From Bradyrhizobium sp. (GTDB taxonomy: Bacteria > Pseudomonadota > Alphaproteobacteria > Rhizobiales > Xanthobacteraceae), in NCBI RefSeq assembly GCF_030654605.1, contig NZ_JAURXB010000273.1:1-64000 (forward strand): a stretch of DNA of 64,000 nt. Direction: 5' to 3'. A model generated the notes under the pieces. The model did not search any database. It worked only from the letters and a program-made list of their open reading frames with translations, and was not told the origin of the DNA. How positions within the stretch are numbered: the stretch's first letter is position 1; each line of letters begins with the position of its first letter. The position numbers and the translations under genes were made by a program. Positions 50,566 through 59,907 of this stretch are shown here, in pieces.

Positions 50566-53500
50566 CTAATGCGTCACACTTGGCACCGTTTGCGGCGCCG
50601 GCGCTTCGCTCTTTCTTCCCGCCAGCCAGTTCTCGAACCGCTGCACCACGACGAAGAACGTCGGCACGAACAGCACGGCGAGGCAGGTCGAGGCGATCAT
50701 GCCTGAAAAAACCGTGATGCCGATCGACTTGCGGGCGCTGGCGCCGGCGCCGGTCGCCAGCACCAGCGGCACCACGCCGAGGATGAAGGCAAACGAGGTC
50801 ATCAGGATCGGACGGAACCGCGCCCGCGCCGCCTCGATCGCGGATTGCATCAGGGGTTTGCGGTCGCGCACATGCAGCTCCAGCGCCACCTCGACGATCA
50901 GGATGGCGTTCTTGGCCGACAGCGCGATCAACAGGATGATGCCGATCTGGGTGTAGAGATTGTTCTCGATCCGCAATCCCGTCAGCACCGCCATCGGACC
51001 GAGCAGCGAGAGCGGCACCGCCAGGATCACCGAGATCGGCGCGTACCAGCTTTCATACTGTCCGGCCAGCACCAGGTACACCAGCAGCAAGGCCAGGCCG
51101 AACGCCCAGTAGATCTGGCCGCCGACAACCTTCTCCTGGTACGACATCGCGGTCCATTCATAGCCGGTGCCCGGCGGCAGGGTCTTGGCGGCGATCTCCT
51201 CCATCAGCGCCATCGACTGGCCCGAGCTGTAGCCGGTGGCCGGCAGGCCGATCACCGTCGCGGACGGATAGAGATTGTACAGGCTGATCAGCGACGGGCC
51301 GACCGCCGGGGTGATCTTCGCCACGGTGCCGAGCGGGATCATGTCGCCCTGCGAGTTGCGCACCATCAGCTTTTCGATGTCGCGCGGGGTCAGGCGAAAC
51401 TGCGAATCCGCCTGGGCGTAGACCTGGAAGGTGCGGCCGAACTTGTTGAACTGGTTGACGAAGCTCGAACCCATATAGGACGACAGCGTCGAGAAGATCT
51501 GATCCGTGGTGACATGCAGGGTCTGGGTCTTGACCCGGTCCACCTCGACGTCGAACTGCGGCACCATCGAACGGAACGACGAACTGACGCGCTGCAGCGC
51601 GCTTTGCGACTGGCCATTCGAGACGATGGCGCCGGCGATCGCCTGCAGCTTGCCGAAATCGGCATTGCCGTCGCGCAGCTGAACCTGCATGGCAAAGCCG
51701 GCGGCATTGCCGATGCCCTGGATCGGCGGCGGCGGCACCACCAGAATCCGCGCTTCCGGGATCGCCGACATCTTCTCGTTCAAGCCGACGAACAGCGACC
51801 GCAGGTCCTGGCCCGGGCCGCGCGCGCTCCACTCCTTCAGGATCAGATAGGCGACGCCGGCATTGGCGAGGCTGGACGAATTGTCGAGCGCCGAGATGCC
51901 GGCGATGGTGATCACCTGATCGACGCCGGGCGTGTTGCCGGCGAGGTCGCTGACCTGCTTCATCACATTCTGGGTCCGGCCGAGCGAGGCGCCATCGGGC
52001 AACTGCACCGCGACCAGCAGATAGCCCTGATCCTCGATCGGAATGAAGCCGGTCGGCACCCGCGACAGGCCCCAGCCGGCGATGCCGATCAGGATCAATG
52101 CTGCGATCACCGACACGCCGCTGTGCGCGACCAGCCGGCCGATCAGCCCGGCATAGCCGCGCTCGACACGGTCGTAGACCGCATTGAAGCCGCGATAGAA
52201 CCAGTTGCGTTGTTCCGGCGGCACCGGCCGGCGCAGCCACAGCGCGCATTGCGTCGGCTTCAGCGTGGCGGCGTTGACGGCGCTGAGCAGCGCGGTGGCG
52301 GCGATCACCAGCGCGAATTGCGAATACATCTTGCCGGTCAGGCCCGGCAGGAAGGCCGCCGGCAGAAACACCGAGATCAGCACCAGCGTGATGCCGACGA
52401 TCGGCGCGAACAAGGCATCCATCGCCGCGATCGCGGCGTCATGGCCGGACATGCCCTTCTCGATATTGTGGGCAGCGCCTTCGACCACGACGATGGCATC
52501 GTCGACCACGATGCCGATCGCGAGCACGATCGCAAACAGCGTCGAGATGTTGACGGTAAAGCCGAGTGCGGCCATCGCCGCGAAGGCGCCGATGATGGTC
52601 ACCGGCACGGTCGTGGCCGGCACCAGCATCGCGCGCCAGTCCTGCAGGAAGATGAGGATCACGACCAGCACCAGCAAGCCCGCCTCGATCAGCGTCTTGT
52701 AGACTTCCTTGATGGATTCCGCGACGAACTTGGTGGTGTCGAACGGCGTGTCGTATTTGATGTCCTGCGGGAATGCCTTCGCCAGCACCGCCATCTTCGC
52801 CTCGACCGCCTTCTCGACCTCGAGCGCGTTGGCGCCGGGCGACTGGAACACGCCGATGCCGACCGAAGGCTTGTTGTTGAGCGAGAACACCTGGCTGTAG
52901 GTCTGCGCGCCCAATTCGACCCAGCCCACGTCGCGCACGCGGGTGACGTCGCCGCTGGTACCGGTCTTGACGATCACGCTTTCGAATTCGCTGACGTCAT
53001 CAAGCCGGCCGCTGACATTCAGCGTGTACTGGAACGCCTGCCCTGATGGCACCGGCGGCGCGCCGACCTGGCCCGCGGTGACCTGCTGGCTCTGCTGCTG
53101 GATCGCCTGGATGACGTCCTGCGGCATCAGCCCGCGCACCTGCAGCTTGTTGGGGTCGAGCCAGACCCGCATCGAATACTGGCCGGCGCCGAACACCGTG
53201 ACGTTGCCTACCCCTGGTAGCCGTGACAGCTCGTCCCTGATGTTGATGGTGGCGTAGTTGGAGAGGAACAGGCTGTCATAGGTCGCGTTCGGCGAGGTCA
53301 GCGTCACGAACAGCAGGATCGCGGTCGACCGCTTCGCCACCGTGACGCCCTGGTTCTGCACCGCCTGCGGCAGTTGCGACAGCGCGCTCGACACCCGGTT
53401 CTGTACCAACACCTGCGCGAAATTGAGATCGGTGCCGATCTTGAACGTCACCGTCAGCGAATAGGTGCCGTCGGCGCCGCTGTAGGACTGCATGTAGAGC

Positions 53501-53727
53501 ATGTCCTCGACGCCGTTGACCTGCTGCTCGATCGGCAGCGCCACGGTATCGATCACGGTTTTGGCGCTGGCGCCGGGATAGCGCGTCGTCACCTGCACCG
53601 TCGGCGGCACCACGTCGGGATACTGCGCCACCGCAAGGCGAAACAGGCAGACGCCGCCGATCAGGATCATCAGGATCGCGATGACGTTGGAGAGGACCGG
53701 CCGCTCGATGAAGAATTTCGAAATCAT
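50566..53727 (-). CDS. RND efflux pump inner-membrane transporter (HAE1, AcrB/MexB-like)
   Basis: A 1053-residue proton-driven exporter. The N-terminus 'MISKFFIERPVLSNVIAILMILIGGVCLFRLAVAQYP' and the proton-relay residues 'LAIGIVVDDAIVVVEGA' (Asp-Asp, TM4) and 'ALSAKNAILIVEVA' (Lys, TM10) are present, with two large periplasmic loops. Length and motifs are those of the hydrophobe/amphiphile efflux group. It follows the membrane-fusion protein gene after nine bases. No outer-membrane factor is in the window, so a shared TolC-like protein is probably used. Confidence 0.95.
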   Translation of the reverse strand: MISKFFIERPVLSNVIAILMILIGGVCLFRLAVAQYPDVVPPTVQVTTRYPGASAKTVIDTVALPIEQQVNGVEDMLYMQSYSGADGTYSLTVTFKIGTDLNFAQVLVQNRVSSALSQLPQAVQNQGVTVAKRSTAILLFVTLTSPNATYDSLFLSNYATINIRDELSRLPGVGNVTVFGAGQYSMRVWLDPNKLQVRGLMPQDVIQAIQQQSQQVTAGQVGAPPVPSGQAFQYTLNVSGRLDDVSEFESVIVKTGTSGDVTRVRDVGWVELGAQTYSQVFSLNNKPSVGIGVFQSPGANALEVEKAVEAKMAVLAKAFPQDIKYDTPFDTTKFVAESIKEVYKTLIEAGLLVLVVILIFLQDWRAMLVPATTVPVTIIGAFAAMAALGFTVNISTLFAIVLAIGIVVDDAIVVVEGAAHNIEKGMSGHDAAIAAMDALFAPIVGITLVLISVFLPAAFLPGLTGKMYSQFALVIAATALLSAVNAATLKPTQCALWLRRPVPPEQRNWFYRGFNAVYDRVERGYAGLIGRLVAHSGVSVIAALILIGIAGWGLSRVPTGFIPIEDQGYLLVAVQLPDGASLGRTQNVMKQVSDLAGNTPGVDQVITIAGISALDNSSSLANAGVAYLILKEWSARGPGQDLRSLFVGLNEKMSAIPEARILVVPPPPIQGIGNAAGFAMQVQLRDGNADFGKLQAIAGAIVSNGQSQSALQRVSSSFRSMVPQFDVEVDRVKTQTLHVTTDQIFSTLSSYMGSSFVNQFNKFGRTFQVYAQADSQFRLTPRDIEKLMVRNSQGDMIPLGTVAKITPAVGPSLISLYNLYPSATVIGLPATGYSSGQSMALMEEIAAKTLPPGTGYEWTAMSYQEKVVGGQIYWAFGLALLLVYLVLAGQYESWYAPISVILAVPLSLLGPMAVLTGLRIENNLYTQIGIILLIALSAKNAILIVEVALELHVRDRKPLMQSAIEAARARFRPILMTSFAFILGVVPLVLATGAGASARKSIGITVFSGMIASTCLAVLFVPTFFVVVQRFENWLAGRKSEAPAPQTVPSVTH

Positions 53728-53736
53728 GGACCGGTC

Positions 53737-54936
53737 CTATTTGGCCGATGCCGGCGGTGCCTGGTTCTTCTGCGGCTGCGGATCGACCTTCTGGCCGGGG
53801 ATCGCGCGCAGCAGTCCGGCGGTCACGACACGGTCGTCCGGCTTCAGGCCGCTTTCGATCACGCGCAGGTCACCGTCCAGCGGACCGGCCACCACCTTGC
53901 GCTGCTCGACGATACTGTCGCTGTTCACCACCAGCACGTAGCGGCCGGCCTGATCGCTGCCCAGCGCCACGTCGGGCACCAGCAAGGCGCTTGCCTGTTG
54001 CTCGACGGGAACGCGGACGCGAACGAAATATCCGGGCAGCAGGACCCGATCAGGATTGGGCAGCACGCCGCGCACCGCCAGCGTTCCAGTCGACTGGTTG
54101 ACCGTCGGCGCCGCATAGTCGAGCTTGCCCTTGTGCGGATAACCGCTCTCGGTCTGCAGCCCGACCTCGACCGGCAGTTGCTCGAGATCGCTCGGCGTCA
54201 TGCCGCGGCGCCGGGCCTCGGCCCGGATCTTCAGCACGTCCTGTTCATTGACGTTGAAGTTCACATAGAGCGGGTCGAGCGCCACGATGGTCGCAAGCTG
54301 GGTCGGCGACGATGCGCCGACCAATTGGCCGACCGAGACCAGATGCGCGCTGACGACGCCGTCGAACGGGGCCGCGACATTGGTATAGCCGTAATTGACC
54401 GCCGCGATCCTGGTGTTGACCTGGGCCTGCTGCAGATTGGCCTGGGCGTTGTCGCGCGCGGACGTCGAATTATCCATCGTCGCCTGCGACACCACCTGCC
54501 TCTGCACCAGATCCGACTGACGCTTGAAGTCGGCTTCCGCCTGCTTCACCGACGCCTGCGTACCCGCCTCGGCGGCCTGCGCCTGCTCCAGTTTCAGCTT
54601 GTAGGTCTCGGGCTCGATCGTGAACAGCGTGGTGCCCGCCTTCACCAGGGTGCCGTCCTTGTAATCGATCGACTGCAACACGCCCTGTACCCGCGCGACG
54701 AGATCGACGCTCTTGATCGGCGCGGTGTTGCCGGTGGCTTCGAGGTAGCGCGTGATGGCGCGCTGTGTCGGCGGTGCGACCTCCACCTTCGGCGGCGGCG
54801 GCGGCACAAAAGCATTCTGTTCGCAGGCACTTAAAACGGCGAACGCAGACATGACGAAAGCAATACGAGAGGCGCTGGTGACTCCGCGCCGCAAATTGCC
54901 TGCCCGACCGGTGCATGTTGGCGGATGCGTCGGCAT
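53737..54936 (-). CDS. RND efflux membrane-fusion (periplasmic adaptor) lipoprotein, AcrA/MexA-like
   Basis: A 399-residue lipoprotein. The signal peptide ends in the lipobox LSAC (Cys near 38), followed by a Pro-rich linker. A biotinyl-lipoyl-like domain ('VDLVARVQGVLQSIDYKDGTLVKAGTTLFTIEP'), a coiled-coil hairpin ('LKLEQAQAAEAGTQASVKQAEADFKRQSDLV') and beta-barrel parts ('YVNFNVNEQDVLKIRAEARRRG', 'YFVRVRVPVEQQ') follow in the standard order. The start at 54936 is needed for a full signal peptide. First gene of the efflux operon. No local repressor gene is seen. Confidence 0.93.
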   Translation of the reverse strand: MPTHPPTCTGRAGNLRRGVTSASRIAFVMSAFAVLSACEQNAFVPPPPPKVEVAPPTQRAITRYLEATGNTAPIKSVDLVARVQGVLQSIDYKDGTLVKAGTTLFTIEPETYKLKLEQAQAAEAGTQASVKQAEADFKRQSDLVQRQVVSQATMDNSTSARDNAQANLQQAQVNTRIAAVNYGYTNVAAPFDGVVSAHLVSVGQLVGASSPTQLATIVALDPLYVNFNVNEQDVLKIRAEARRRGMTPSDLEQLPVEVGLQTESGYPHKGKLDYAAPTVNQSTGTLAVRGVLPNPDRVLLPGYFVRVRVPVEQQASALLVPDVALGSDQAGRYVLVVNSDSIVEQRKVVAGPLDGDLRVIESGLKPDDRVVTAGLLRAIPGQKVDPQPQKNQAPPASAK

Positions 54937-55141
54937 TATTGCTGTGCCCCAATTGTGTTTGGTTCTGGAAATATTCGGTTGGAAGAAAAAATTTCGTCAC
55001 TCATGAATAGCAACAATCCTCTTGCAGTGGAACCCGAAACCGAAAATGATGCGGGCCTCCGAATTTCTTCGTTCGATCCATTCCGAATCTCACTTTCATT
55101 GCAGCGGCGGCTGGCCCGACAACGCATAGGGATTTCCTAAA

Positions 55142-55963
55142 ATGATCAACACGTTAAAACATGCGGCGCTGCTCGTAACCGCCATATTCATGGTGGCGAC
55201 ACCGGCCCATTCGCAAGCGCCCACCGACGCCCAGCGCAACGCCATCCGGTCCGCATGCCGTGCCGACTATCAGGCCCATTGCGCCAGCGTGCCGCCGGGC
55301 GGCGAGGCCTCGCTGCAGTGCCTGCAGAAAAACATGTCGAGCCTCTCATCCGGCTGCCAGAGCGCGGTGCGCGCGGTTGAACCCGCGGCGGCACCCAAGG
55401 CGGAGACGGCGCCATCAGCCGCACCGAAGGCCGGATCTGCTCCGGCTGCCGCGCCCGCTGCGGCAACTGCGAAGCCCGCAACCGCGGCGCCGGCGGCCCC
55501 GAAAGCAGCGGCAAGCACGACCGCCAACAAGCCGACCGATGCACAGGTTACCGCGATCCGCAGTGCCTGCCGCTCCGACTATCAGAAGGTCTGCGCCGGT
55601 GTGCCGACCGGAGGCGCTCCGGCACTGCAATGCCTGGAAAAAAACAAGGCGAAGGTTTCGGCGCCCTGCGCGCAAGCCGTCAACGCCCCCAGCGGTGCAG
55701 CACCTGCAGCCGGCGGTACGGCGCCTGCCGCCGGTGGCACGGCTGCAGCAGCCCCCGCCGCCGCGCCCGCGGTCATCGTGTTGCGGCCGATGCGGCCGCG
55801 CGAAGAATTGTTCGTCCTGAGGTCGGCATGCAGCGGCGACGTTCGCACGCTGTGCGGCGGCGTAGCGCCCGGCGGCGGCCGGATCATGCAATGTCTGGCG
55901 ACGCGGGCGGGTTCGATTTCGCCGGCGTGCAAGGACGTGCTGGCCCAGTTCGCGGTGCAGTAA
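55142..55963 (+). CDS. Exported protein with three Cys-rich repeats
   Basis: A 273-residue precursor with a signal peptide (MINTLKHAALLVTAIFMVATPAHSQ). Three related units of ~45 residues each carry four Cys: 'IRSACRADYQAHCASVPPGG...LQCLQKN...GCQSAV', 'IRSACRSDYQKVCAGVPTGG...LQCLEKN...PCAQAV' and 'LRSACSGDVRTLCGGVAPGG...MQCLATR...ACKDVL'. They match the GLG1-type Cys-rich repeat. The linkers are Ala/Pro/Lys-rich and low complexity. The protein is periplasmic or surface-exposed; function unknown. A one-repeat paralogue is at 56529-56753. Confidence 0.85.
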   Translation: MINTLKHAALLVTAIFMVATPAHSQAPTDAQRNAIRSACRADYQAHCASVPPGGEASLQCLQKNMSSLSSGCQSAVRAVEPAAAPKAETAPSAAPKAGSAPAAAPAAATAKPATAAPAAPKAAASTTANKPTDAQVTAIRSACRSDYQKVCAGVPTGGAPALQCLEKNKAKVSAPCAQAVNAPSGAAPAAGGTAPAAGGTAAAAPAAAPAVIVLRPMRPREELFVLRSACSGDVRTLCGGVAPGGGRIMQCLATRAGSISPACKDVLAQFAVQ

Positions 55964-56010
55964 ACCGAAATGACGCGGCCTTCGGCCTGCCGGATCAAGC
56001 AGGCCCAAGA

Positions 56011-56058
56011 CTGTTCCCAAGATTGTTCCCAAGGCTATTCCCATGCCTATTTCCAAGG
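56011..56058. repeat. Four 12-bp tandem repeats
   Basis: Consensus CTRTTCCCAAGG occurs four times in register, with a few substitutions, directly after the stop of the minus-strand membrane-protein gene. It lies between convergent genes. Confidence 0.75.
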
Positions 56059-56415
56059 CTATTCGGTGCGGAACGCGAGGATCAACTGGATCAGCCGGAC
56101 CGACAGCGCAACGTAAAGAAGCGTCATGGCGATCTGGTAGGCCAAATGCCAGTCCAGCCTTGCCAGCTTGTAGAGGCCGTCGATGAAATTCAGCACCAGA
56201 AGAATGACGCCAAACAATTCGACGCCGCGGCCGACCAGGCTGTGACGCAAATAGCCGAACAGCTCGATCGCGGGATCGGCACTCGAGACATGCGCTCCCG
56301 CCGAAACGATCAAGGTGCCGATGATCACCTTTTCGACGTGCGAAAATATTTCCTTGGAAGCCTGCTCCATATGTCCGGAATAGAACGCAAGCCACCTGTT
56401 TCTGATATCCGCCAT
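56059..56415 (-). CDS. Hypothetical membrane protein (118 aa)
   Basis: The family is not known to me. After a charged N-terminal 28 residues there are three to four hydrophobic segments ('VIIGTLIVSAGAHVSS', 'GVELFGVILLVLNFIDGLY', 'IAMTLLYVALSVRLIQLILAF'). AAGGAGAATCC precedes the ATG at 56415. It lies between the two Cys-rich-repeat genes, on the opposite strand. Confidence 0.72.
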   Translation of the reverse strand: MADIRNRWLAFYSGHMEQASKEIFSHVEKVIIGTLIVSAGAHVSSADPAIELFGYLRHSLVGRGVELFGVILLVLNFIDGLYKLARLDWHLAYQIAMTLLYVALSVRLIQLILAFRTE

Positions 56416-56528
56416 GGATTCTCCTTGATGGACCGGCGATGGTTTCAAAGCCTCAATACAGCGGGTCCACGGCCCGGAAGCAAGCCAGCGAAAACCCGTG
56501 ATCACCGACGCAAGAAAGGAAACGACCC

Positions 56529-56753
56529 ATGCTACGCACGATGCTGATGACCGCCGCCCTGCTCTGTGCCTCGCAAGCGGCCTTTGCCCAGGAGCTGACC
56601 GCCGAGCAACGCAGCGCCTGCATGGGCGATTATGAGAAATACTGCAAAGGCGTAGCACCCGGCGGCGGACGGATCATCGCTTGCCTCGCCAAGGAGAGCG
56701 ACAAGATCACGCCGGCCTGCAAGAAAGTTTTGACCGCTGCGGAGAAGAAATAG
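56529..56753 (+). CDS. Small exported protein with one Cys-rich repeat
   Basis: A 74-residue precursor: signal peptide MLRTMLMTAALLCASQAAFAQ, then one unit 'RSACMGDYEKYCKGVAPGGGRIIACLAKESDKITPACKKVL' with four Cys in the same spacing as the third repeat of the 273-residue protein upstream. GAAAGGAAACGACCC precedes the ATG. Likely periplasmic; function unknown. Confidence 0.85.
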   Translation: MLRTMLMTAALLCASQAAFAQELTAEQRSACMGDYEKYCKGVAPGGGRIIACLAKESDKITPACKKVLTAAEKK

Positions 56754-56918
56754 CCGGCGTTCGGTTTGCCCTTACCGTCCCCTGGAGGGGGTCGAGACGA
56801 GCGAAGCTCGCTCTGGGGTCGACGCGAATGCGGTGCGCCGCTGCACCTGACGCCGGCCCGGTCCTGACCGATATTTTCGGTAGCGTCGCTGACCGGCGAG
56901 CGGTAGGGTGCCCGCCAA

Positions 56919-56938
56919 ATTGTAAGTATACTGTCGAT
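56919..56938. promoter_or_regulatory. Putative MarR operator, site 1
   Basis: ATTGTAAGTATACTGTCGAT is an imperfect palindrome centred on AGTATACT. TATACT inside it could be a -10 box. It ends 16 bases before the hydroxylase start. The same motif with two changes is at 61097-61116. Confidence 0.75.
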
Positions 56939-56954
56939 TAGGGAGGGATCGAGC

Positions 56955-58094
56955 TTGCGTATCGCCGTGATCGGCGGAGGCCCTGGAGGTCTCTACTTCG
57001 CCTATCTCTGGAAGAAGCGTCACCCCGAGGCGCAGATCGATCTGTTCGAGCAGAATCCGGCCGGCGCCACCTGGGGCTTCGGCGTGGTGTTCTCCGAGCA
57101 GGCGCTCGAATTCCTGCGCGCCGACGATCCCGACACCGTGGACGCGATCGCGCCGCGGATGGAGAGCTGGAAGAACATCACGCTGAATCTACGCGGCGAA
57201 AGCGTTGAGATCGACGGCGTCGGCTTCTCGTCGATCGGCCGGCTCGATCTCCTGAAAATCCTGCAGGCGCGCGTCCGCGCGGTCGGCGTCGAGCCGCGTT
57301 ACGACACGACGATCCGGTCGGTGGATGAGCTTGATGGTTACGACCTGATTGTCGCCGCCGACGGCCTGAACTCGCTGGTGCGCCGCAGCTTCGAAACCGA
57401 ATTCGGCGCATCGGTATCGCATTCCACCAACAAATTCGCCTGGTACGGCACCTCGAAACGCTTCGAGACGCTGTCGCAGACCTTCGTGCAGACCGGGCTC
57501 GGCGCGTTCAATGCGCACCATTACCGCTACGCACCCGACATGAGTACGTTCCTGGTCGAATGCGATTCCGCGACCTGGCAGCGTTACGGCTTTGCCGACA
57601 AGACCATCGAGCAGTCGCAGGCGATCTGCGAACAGGTATTTGCCTCCACGCTGGACGGCCACAGGCTGGTGTCGAACAAATCGGTGTGGCGCAATTTCCC
57701 GTGGATCTGGAACGAGCGCTGGTCGTTCGGGAATATGGTGCTGATCGGCGATGCGCTGCATTCCGCGCATTTCTCGATCGGATCGGGCACACGGCTTGCG
57801 ATCGAGGACGCGATCGCGCTGGTCAAGGCGATGGAAGCGGTGACGGACATTCCAGCAGCGCTCGAACGTTACCAGAGCGAGCGCAAGCCGATCGTGCAAA
57901 AGCTGGTGAAGGCGGCGCGAACCAGCGCCGACTGGTACGAGAAATTCCCCGAGCATATGCAGCTCGGCCTGATGGATTTTGCCTACTGCTACATCACCCG
58001 CTCCGGCCGGATCGACGATATCAGGCTGCGCGCGATGTCGCCGGCCTTCATGGCGCGTTACGAGGCATCAAGGCAGCACGAGGCCAGCCGATGA
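56955..58094 (+). CDS. FAD-dependent aryl-CoA monooxygenase, salicylyl-CoA 5-hydroxylase-like
   Basis: A 379-residue flavoprotein that starts with TTG (GGGAGGGATCGAGC upstream). The FAD Rossmann motif is at the very N-terminus ('IAVIGGGPGGLYFAYLW'), the second FAD motif is 'LVRRSFETEF' after 'YDLIVAADGLNS' (DG motif), and the third is 'NMVLIGDALHSAHFSIGSGTRLAIEDA' (GD motif). The type is that of SdgC and of the N-terminal half of 2-aminobenzoyl-CoA monooxygenase, which hydroxylate CoA thioesters. Its stop overlaps the ligase start (ATGA). With gentisate dioxygenase nearby, conversion of salicylyl-CoA or 3-hydroxybenzoyl-CoA to gentisyl-CoA is the most likely reaction. Confidence 0.87.
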   Translation: MRIAVIGGGPGGLYFAYLWKKRHPEAQIDLFEQNPAGATWGFGVVFSEQALEFLRADDPDTVDAIAPRMESWKNITLNLRGESVEIDGVGFSSIGRLDLLKILQARVRAVGVEPRYDTTIRSVDELDGYDLIVAADGLNSLVRRSFETEFGASVSHSTNKFAWYGTSKRFETLSQTFVQTGLGAFNAHHYRYAPDMSTFLVECDSATWQRYGFADKTIEQSQAICEQVFASTLDGHRLVSNKSVWRNFPWIWNERWSFGNMVLIGDALHSAHFSIGSGTRLAIEDAIALVKAMEAVTDIPAALERYQSERKPIVQKLVKAARTSADWYEKFPEHMQLGLMDFAYCYITRSGRIDDIRLRAMSPAFMARYEASRQHEASR

Positions 58095-59704
58095 CACGCG
58101 AAATCGCCGACCAGGTGCCATCGGACAGCCCCGGCGCGCGGGAAATCGGCTTTGCGATTCCGCAGACCTATAACGCCAGCCGCATCCTGTTCGACAACCT
58201 TGCGAAAGGCCGCGGCGACCACCCCGCGCTGATCGGCCCGCTGGGGACGCGCAGCTATGCCGAGCTCTGCGCCGAAGCCTGCCGCTGGGGCCACGGTTTT
58301 ATGTCGCTCGGACTGCAACGCGGCGACCGCATCCTGATGTTCCTCGACGATACGCCGGTCTATCCAGCGGCGTTTTTCGGCGCGGTGCGATCCGGCTTCG
58401 TGCCGCTCTTGATCAACACGCTGACGCCACCGGACCTGCTGCAGTTCTATCTGGCGGATTCCGGCGCCACCGTGGCGGTCGCCGATGCCGAATATGGTTC
58501 GCGCTTCGATGCCGGAGCCTGCAAGGAAACGGCGCTGCGCACGCTGATCGTGGTCAATGGCGCAGCACCCGCTCACGCCGTGGCGAATACCATCATCGCC
58601 GAGAACTGGCTGCCGGCGTTTCCCACCGAGCTCGCGGAAGCCGACACCGGCCGTAACGAGATGGCGCTCTGGATGTATTCGTCGGGCTCCACCGGGCGTC
58701 CCAAGGGCATCGTCCATCTGCAGCACGACATGGCCTATAGCGAGGCTGCGTTCGCCCGCAACGTGCTGAAGCTTGCGCCCGGCGACATCTGTTTCTCGGT
58801 ACCAAAGATCTTCTTCGCCTACGGCTTTGGCAATTCGATCACCTTCCCGTTCGCGGCGGGCGCCACAACACTGCTGCTGCCGGGTCAGCCCAGGCCGGCC
58901 TCGATCTTTGCCGCGATCGAACGTTTCCGGCCCTCGGTGTTCTTCGGATTGCCGACGCTCTACACGTCGCTGACAAAAGCCGACAATGCGGCGGCCACGG
59001 ATTTCTCCTCGCTGCGGATGGCGCTGTCCGCCGCCGAAGTACTTTCCGCCGAGGTGTTCAACGGCTGGAAGGCGCTGACCGGCCTCGAAATCGTCGAAGG
59101 GCTGGGATCGACCGAGGCGCTGCATATTTATCTCTCCAATCGTCCGGAGCAGAAAAAACCCGGCGCCGCCGGCCTGCGCGTCCCCGGCTATGAAATCGAG
59201 CTGAAGGACAAGGACGGCCGCCACGTCGGCGACAACGAGGAGGGCATCCTGTGGGTGCGCGGCGATTCCAACACGCCGCTGTACTGGAACCGGCCGGACA
59301 AATCGGCCGAGACCATCCGCGAGGGTGGCTGGATTTACACCGGCGACCGCTTTGTCAGGGACGCCGACGGCTTCCACTTCTTCCGCGGCCGCGCCGACGA
59401 CCTCATCAAAATCTCCGGACAATGGGTCTACCCGCTCGAAGTCGAGCTCTGCCTCGCCGAGCATCCCGCCGTGCGCGAATGCGCGGTGTTCGCCGTGGAA
59501 CTGCCGGACCGGCGCATGACGCTGAAGGCGGTGGTGGCGATGAATGACCGTGGGTTCGATGCGGCGGAGACGACGAAGTTACTTCAGGATTTCGTCAAGG
59601 CGAAACTGCTGCCCTACAAATATCCGCGCGAAGTGCGCTTCCTCGACGAGTTGCCGAAGACCGGCACGGGGAAGATCGATCGGCAGGCGTTGTTGAAGGC
59701 GTAG
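58091..59704 (+). CDS. Benzoate-CoA-ligase-family aryl-CoA ligase
   Basis: A 537-residue adenylate-forming enzyme. The AMP-binding motif is 'WMYSSGSTGRPKGIVH', with 'VEGLGSTEALHIYLS' and the C-terminal lysine motif 'ELPKTGTGKIDRQALL'. The type 'NASRILFDNLAKGRGDHPALIG...YAELCAEACRWGHGF' is that of benzoate/hydroxybenzoate-CoA ligases. The start at 58091 overlaps the hydroxylase stop by four bases; an open frame upstream is a shadow. It would activate the aromatic acid with ATP and CoA ahead of hydroxylation. Confidence 0.92.
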   Translation: MTREIADQVPSDSPGAREIGFAIPQTYNASRILFDNLAKGRGDHPALIGPLGTRSYAELCAEACRWGHGFMSLGLQRGDRILMFLDDTPVYPAAFFGAVRSGFVPLLINTLTPPDLLQFYLADSGATVAVADAEYGSRFDAGACKETALRTLIVVNGAAPAHAVANTIIAENWLPAFPTELAEADTGRNEMALWMYSSGSTGRPKGIVHLQHDMAYSEAAFARNVLKLAPGDICFSVPKIFFAYGFGNSITFPFAAGATTLLLPGQPRPASIFAAIERFRPSVFFGLPTLYTSLTKADNAAATDFSSLRMALSAAEVLSAEVFNGWKALTGLEIVEGLGSTEALHIYLSNRPEQKKPGAAGLRVPGYEIELKDKDGRHVGDNEEGILWVRGDSNTPLYWNRPDKSAETIREGGWIYTGDRFVRDADGFHFFRGRADDLIKISGQWVYPLEVELCLAEHPAVRECAVFAVELPDRRMTLKAVVAMNDRGFDAAETTKLLQDFVKAKLLPYKYPREVRFLDELPKTGTGKIDRQALLKA

Positions 59705-59730
59705 CCCGCGTACGCCTCCACACACTCGCT

Positions 59731-59868
59731 GTCGTCCCCGCGAACGCGGGAACCCATACGCCGCGGCCCATCGTTAAAAAACACTGTTCGACACCGTCGC
59801 ACAATACAAAGTGCGGTGGCTATGGGTCCCTGCGCCCCGTGCGCAATTGCGCACTAGGCAGGGACGAC
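59731..59868. repeat. GTCGTCCC composite palindromic repeat, copy 2
   Basis: GTCGTCCC and GGGACGAC mark the ends; ACCCATACGCCGCGG and TATGGGTCCC lie inside, with a T-poor spacer in between. It separates the ligase from the convergent marR gene. Confidence 0.8.
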
Positions 59869-59907
59869 GAGGAAGTATTTACTGCCGCGGCAAGGCCGCA
59901 GCTGCCA

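Noticed and set aside
50845..53046. A 733-codon plus-strand frame inside the RND transporter gene
   Set aside because: Its product is Arg/His/Gln/Asp-rich without any domain, while the opposite strand carries a complete RND pump with its proton-relay residues.
57560..58090. N-terminal extension of the aryl-CoA ligase open frame
   Set aside because: It overlaps the hydroxylase coding sequence in another frame; the ATG at 58091 overlaps the hydroxylase stop and begins the normal ligase N-terminus.
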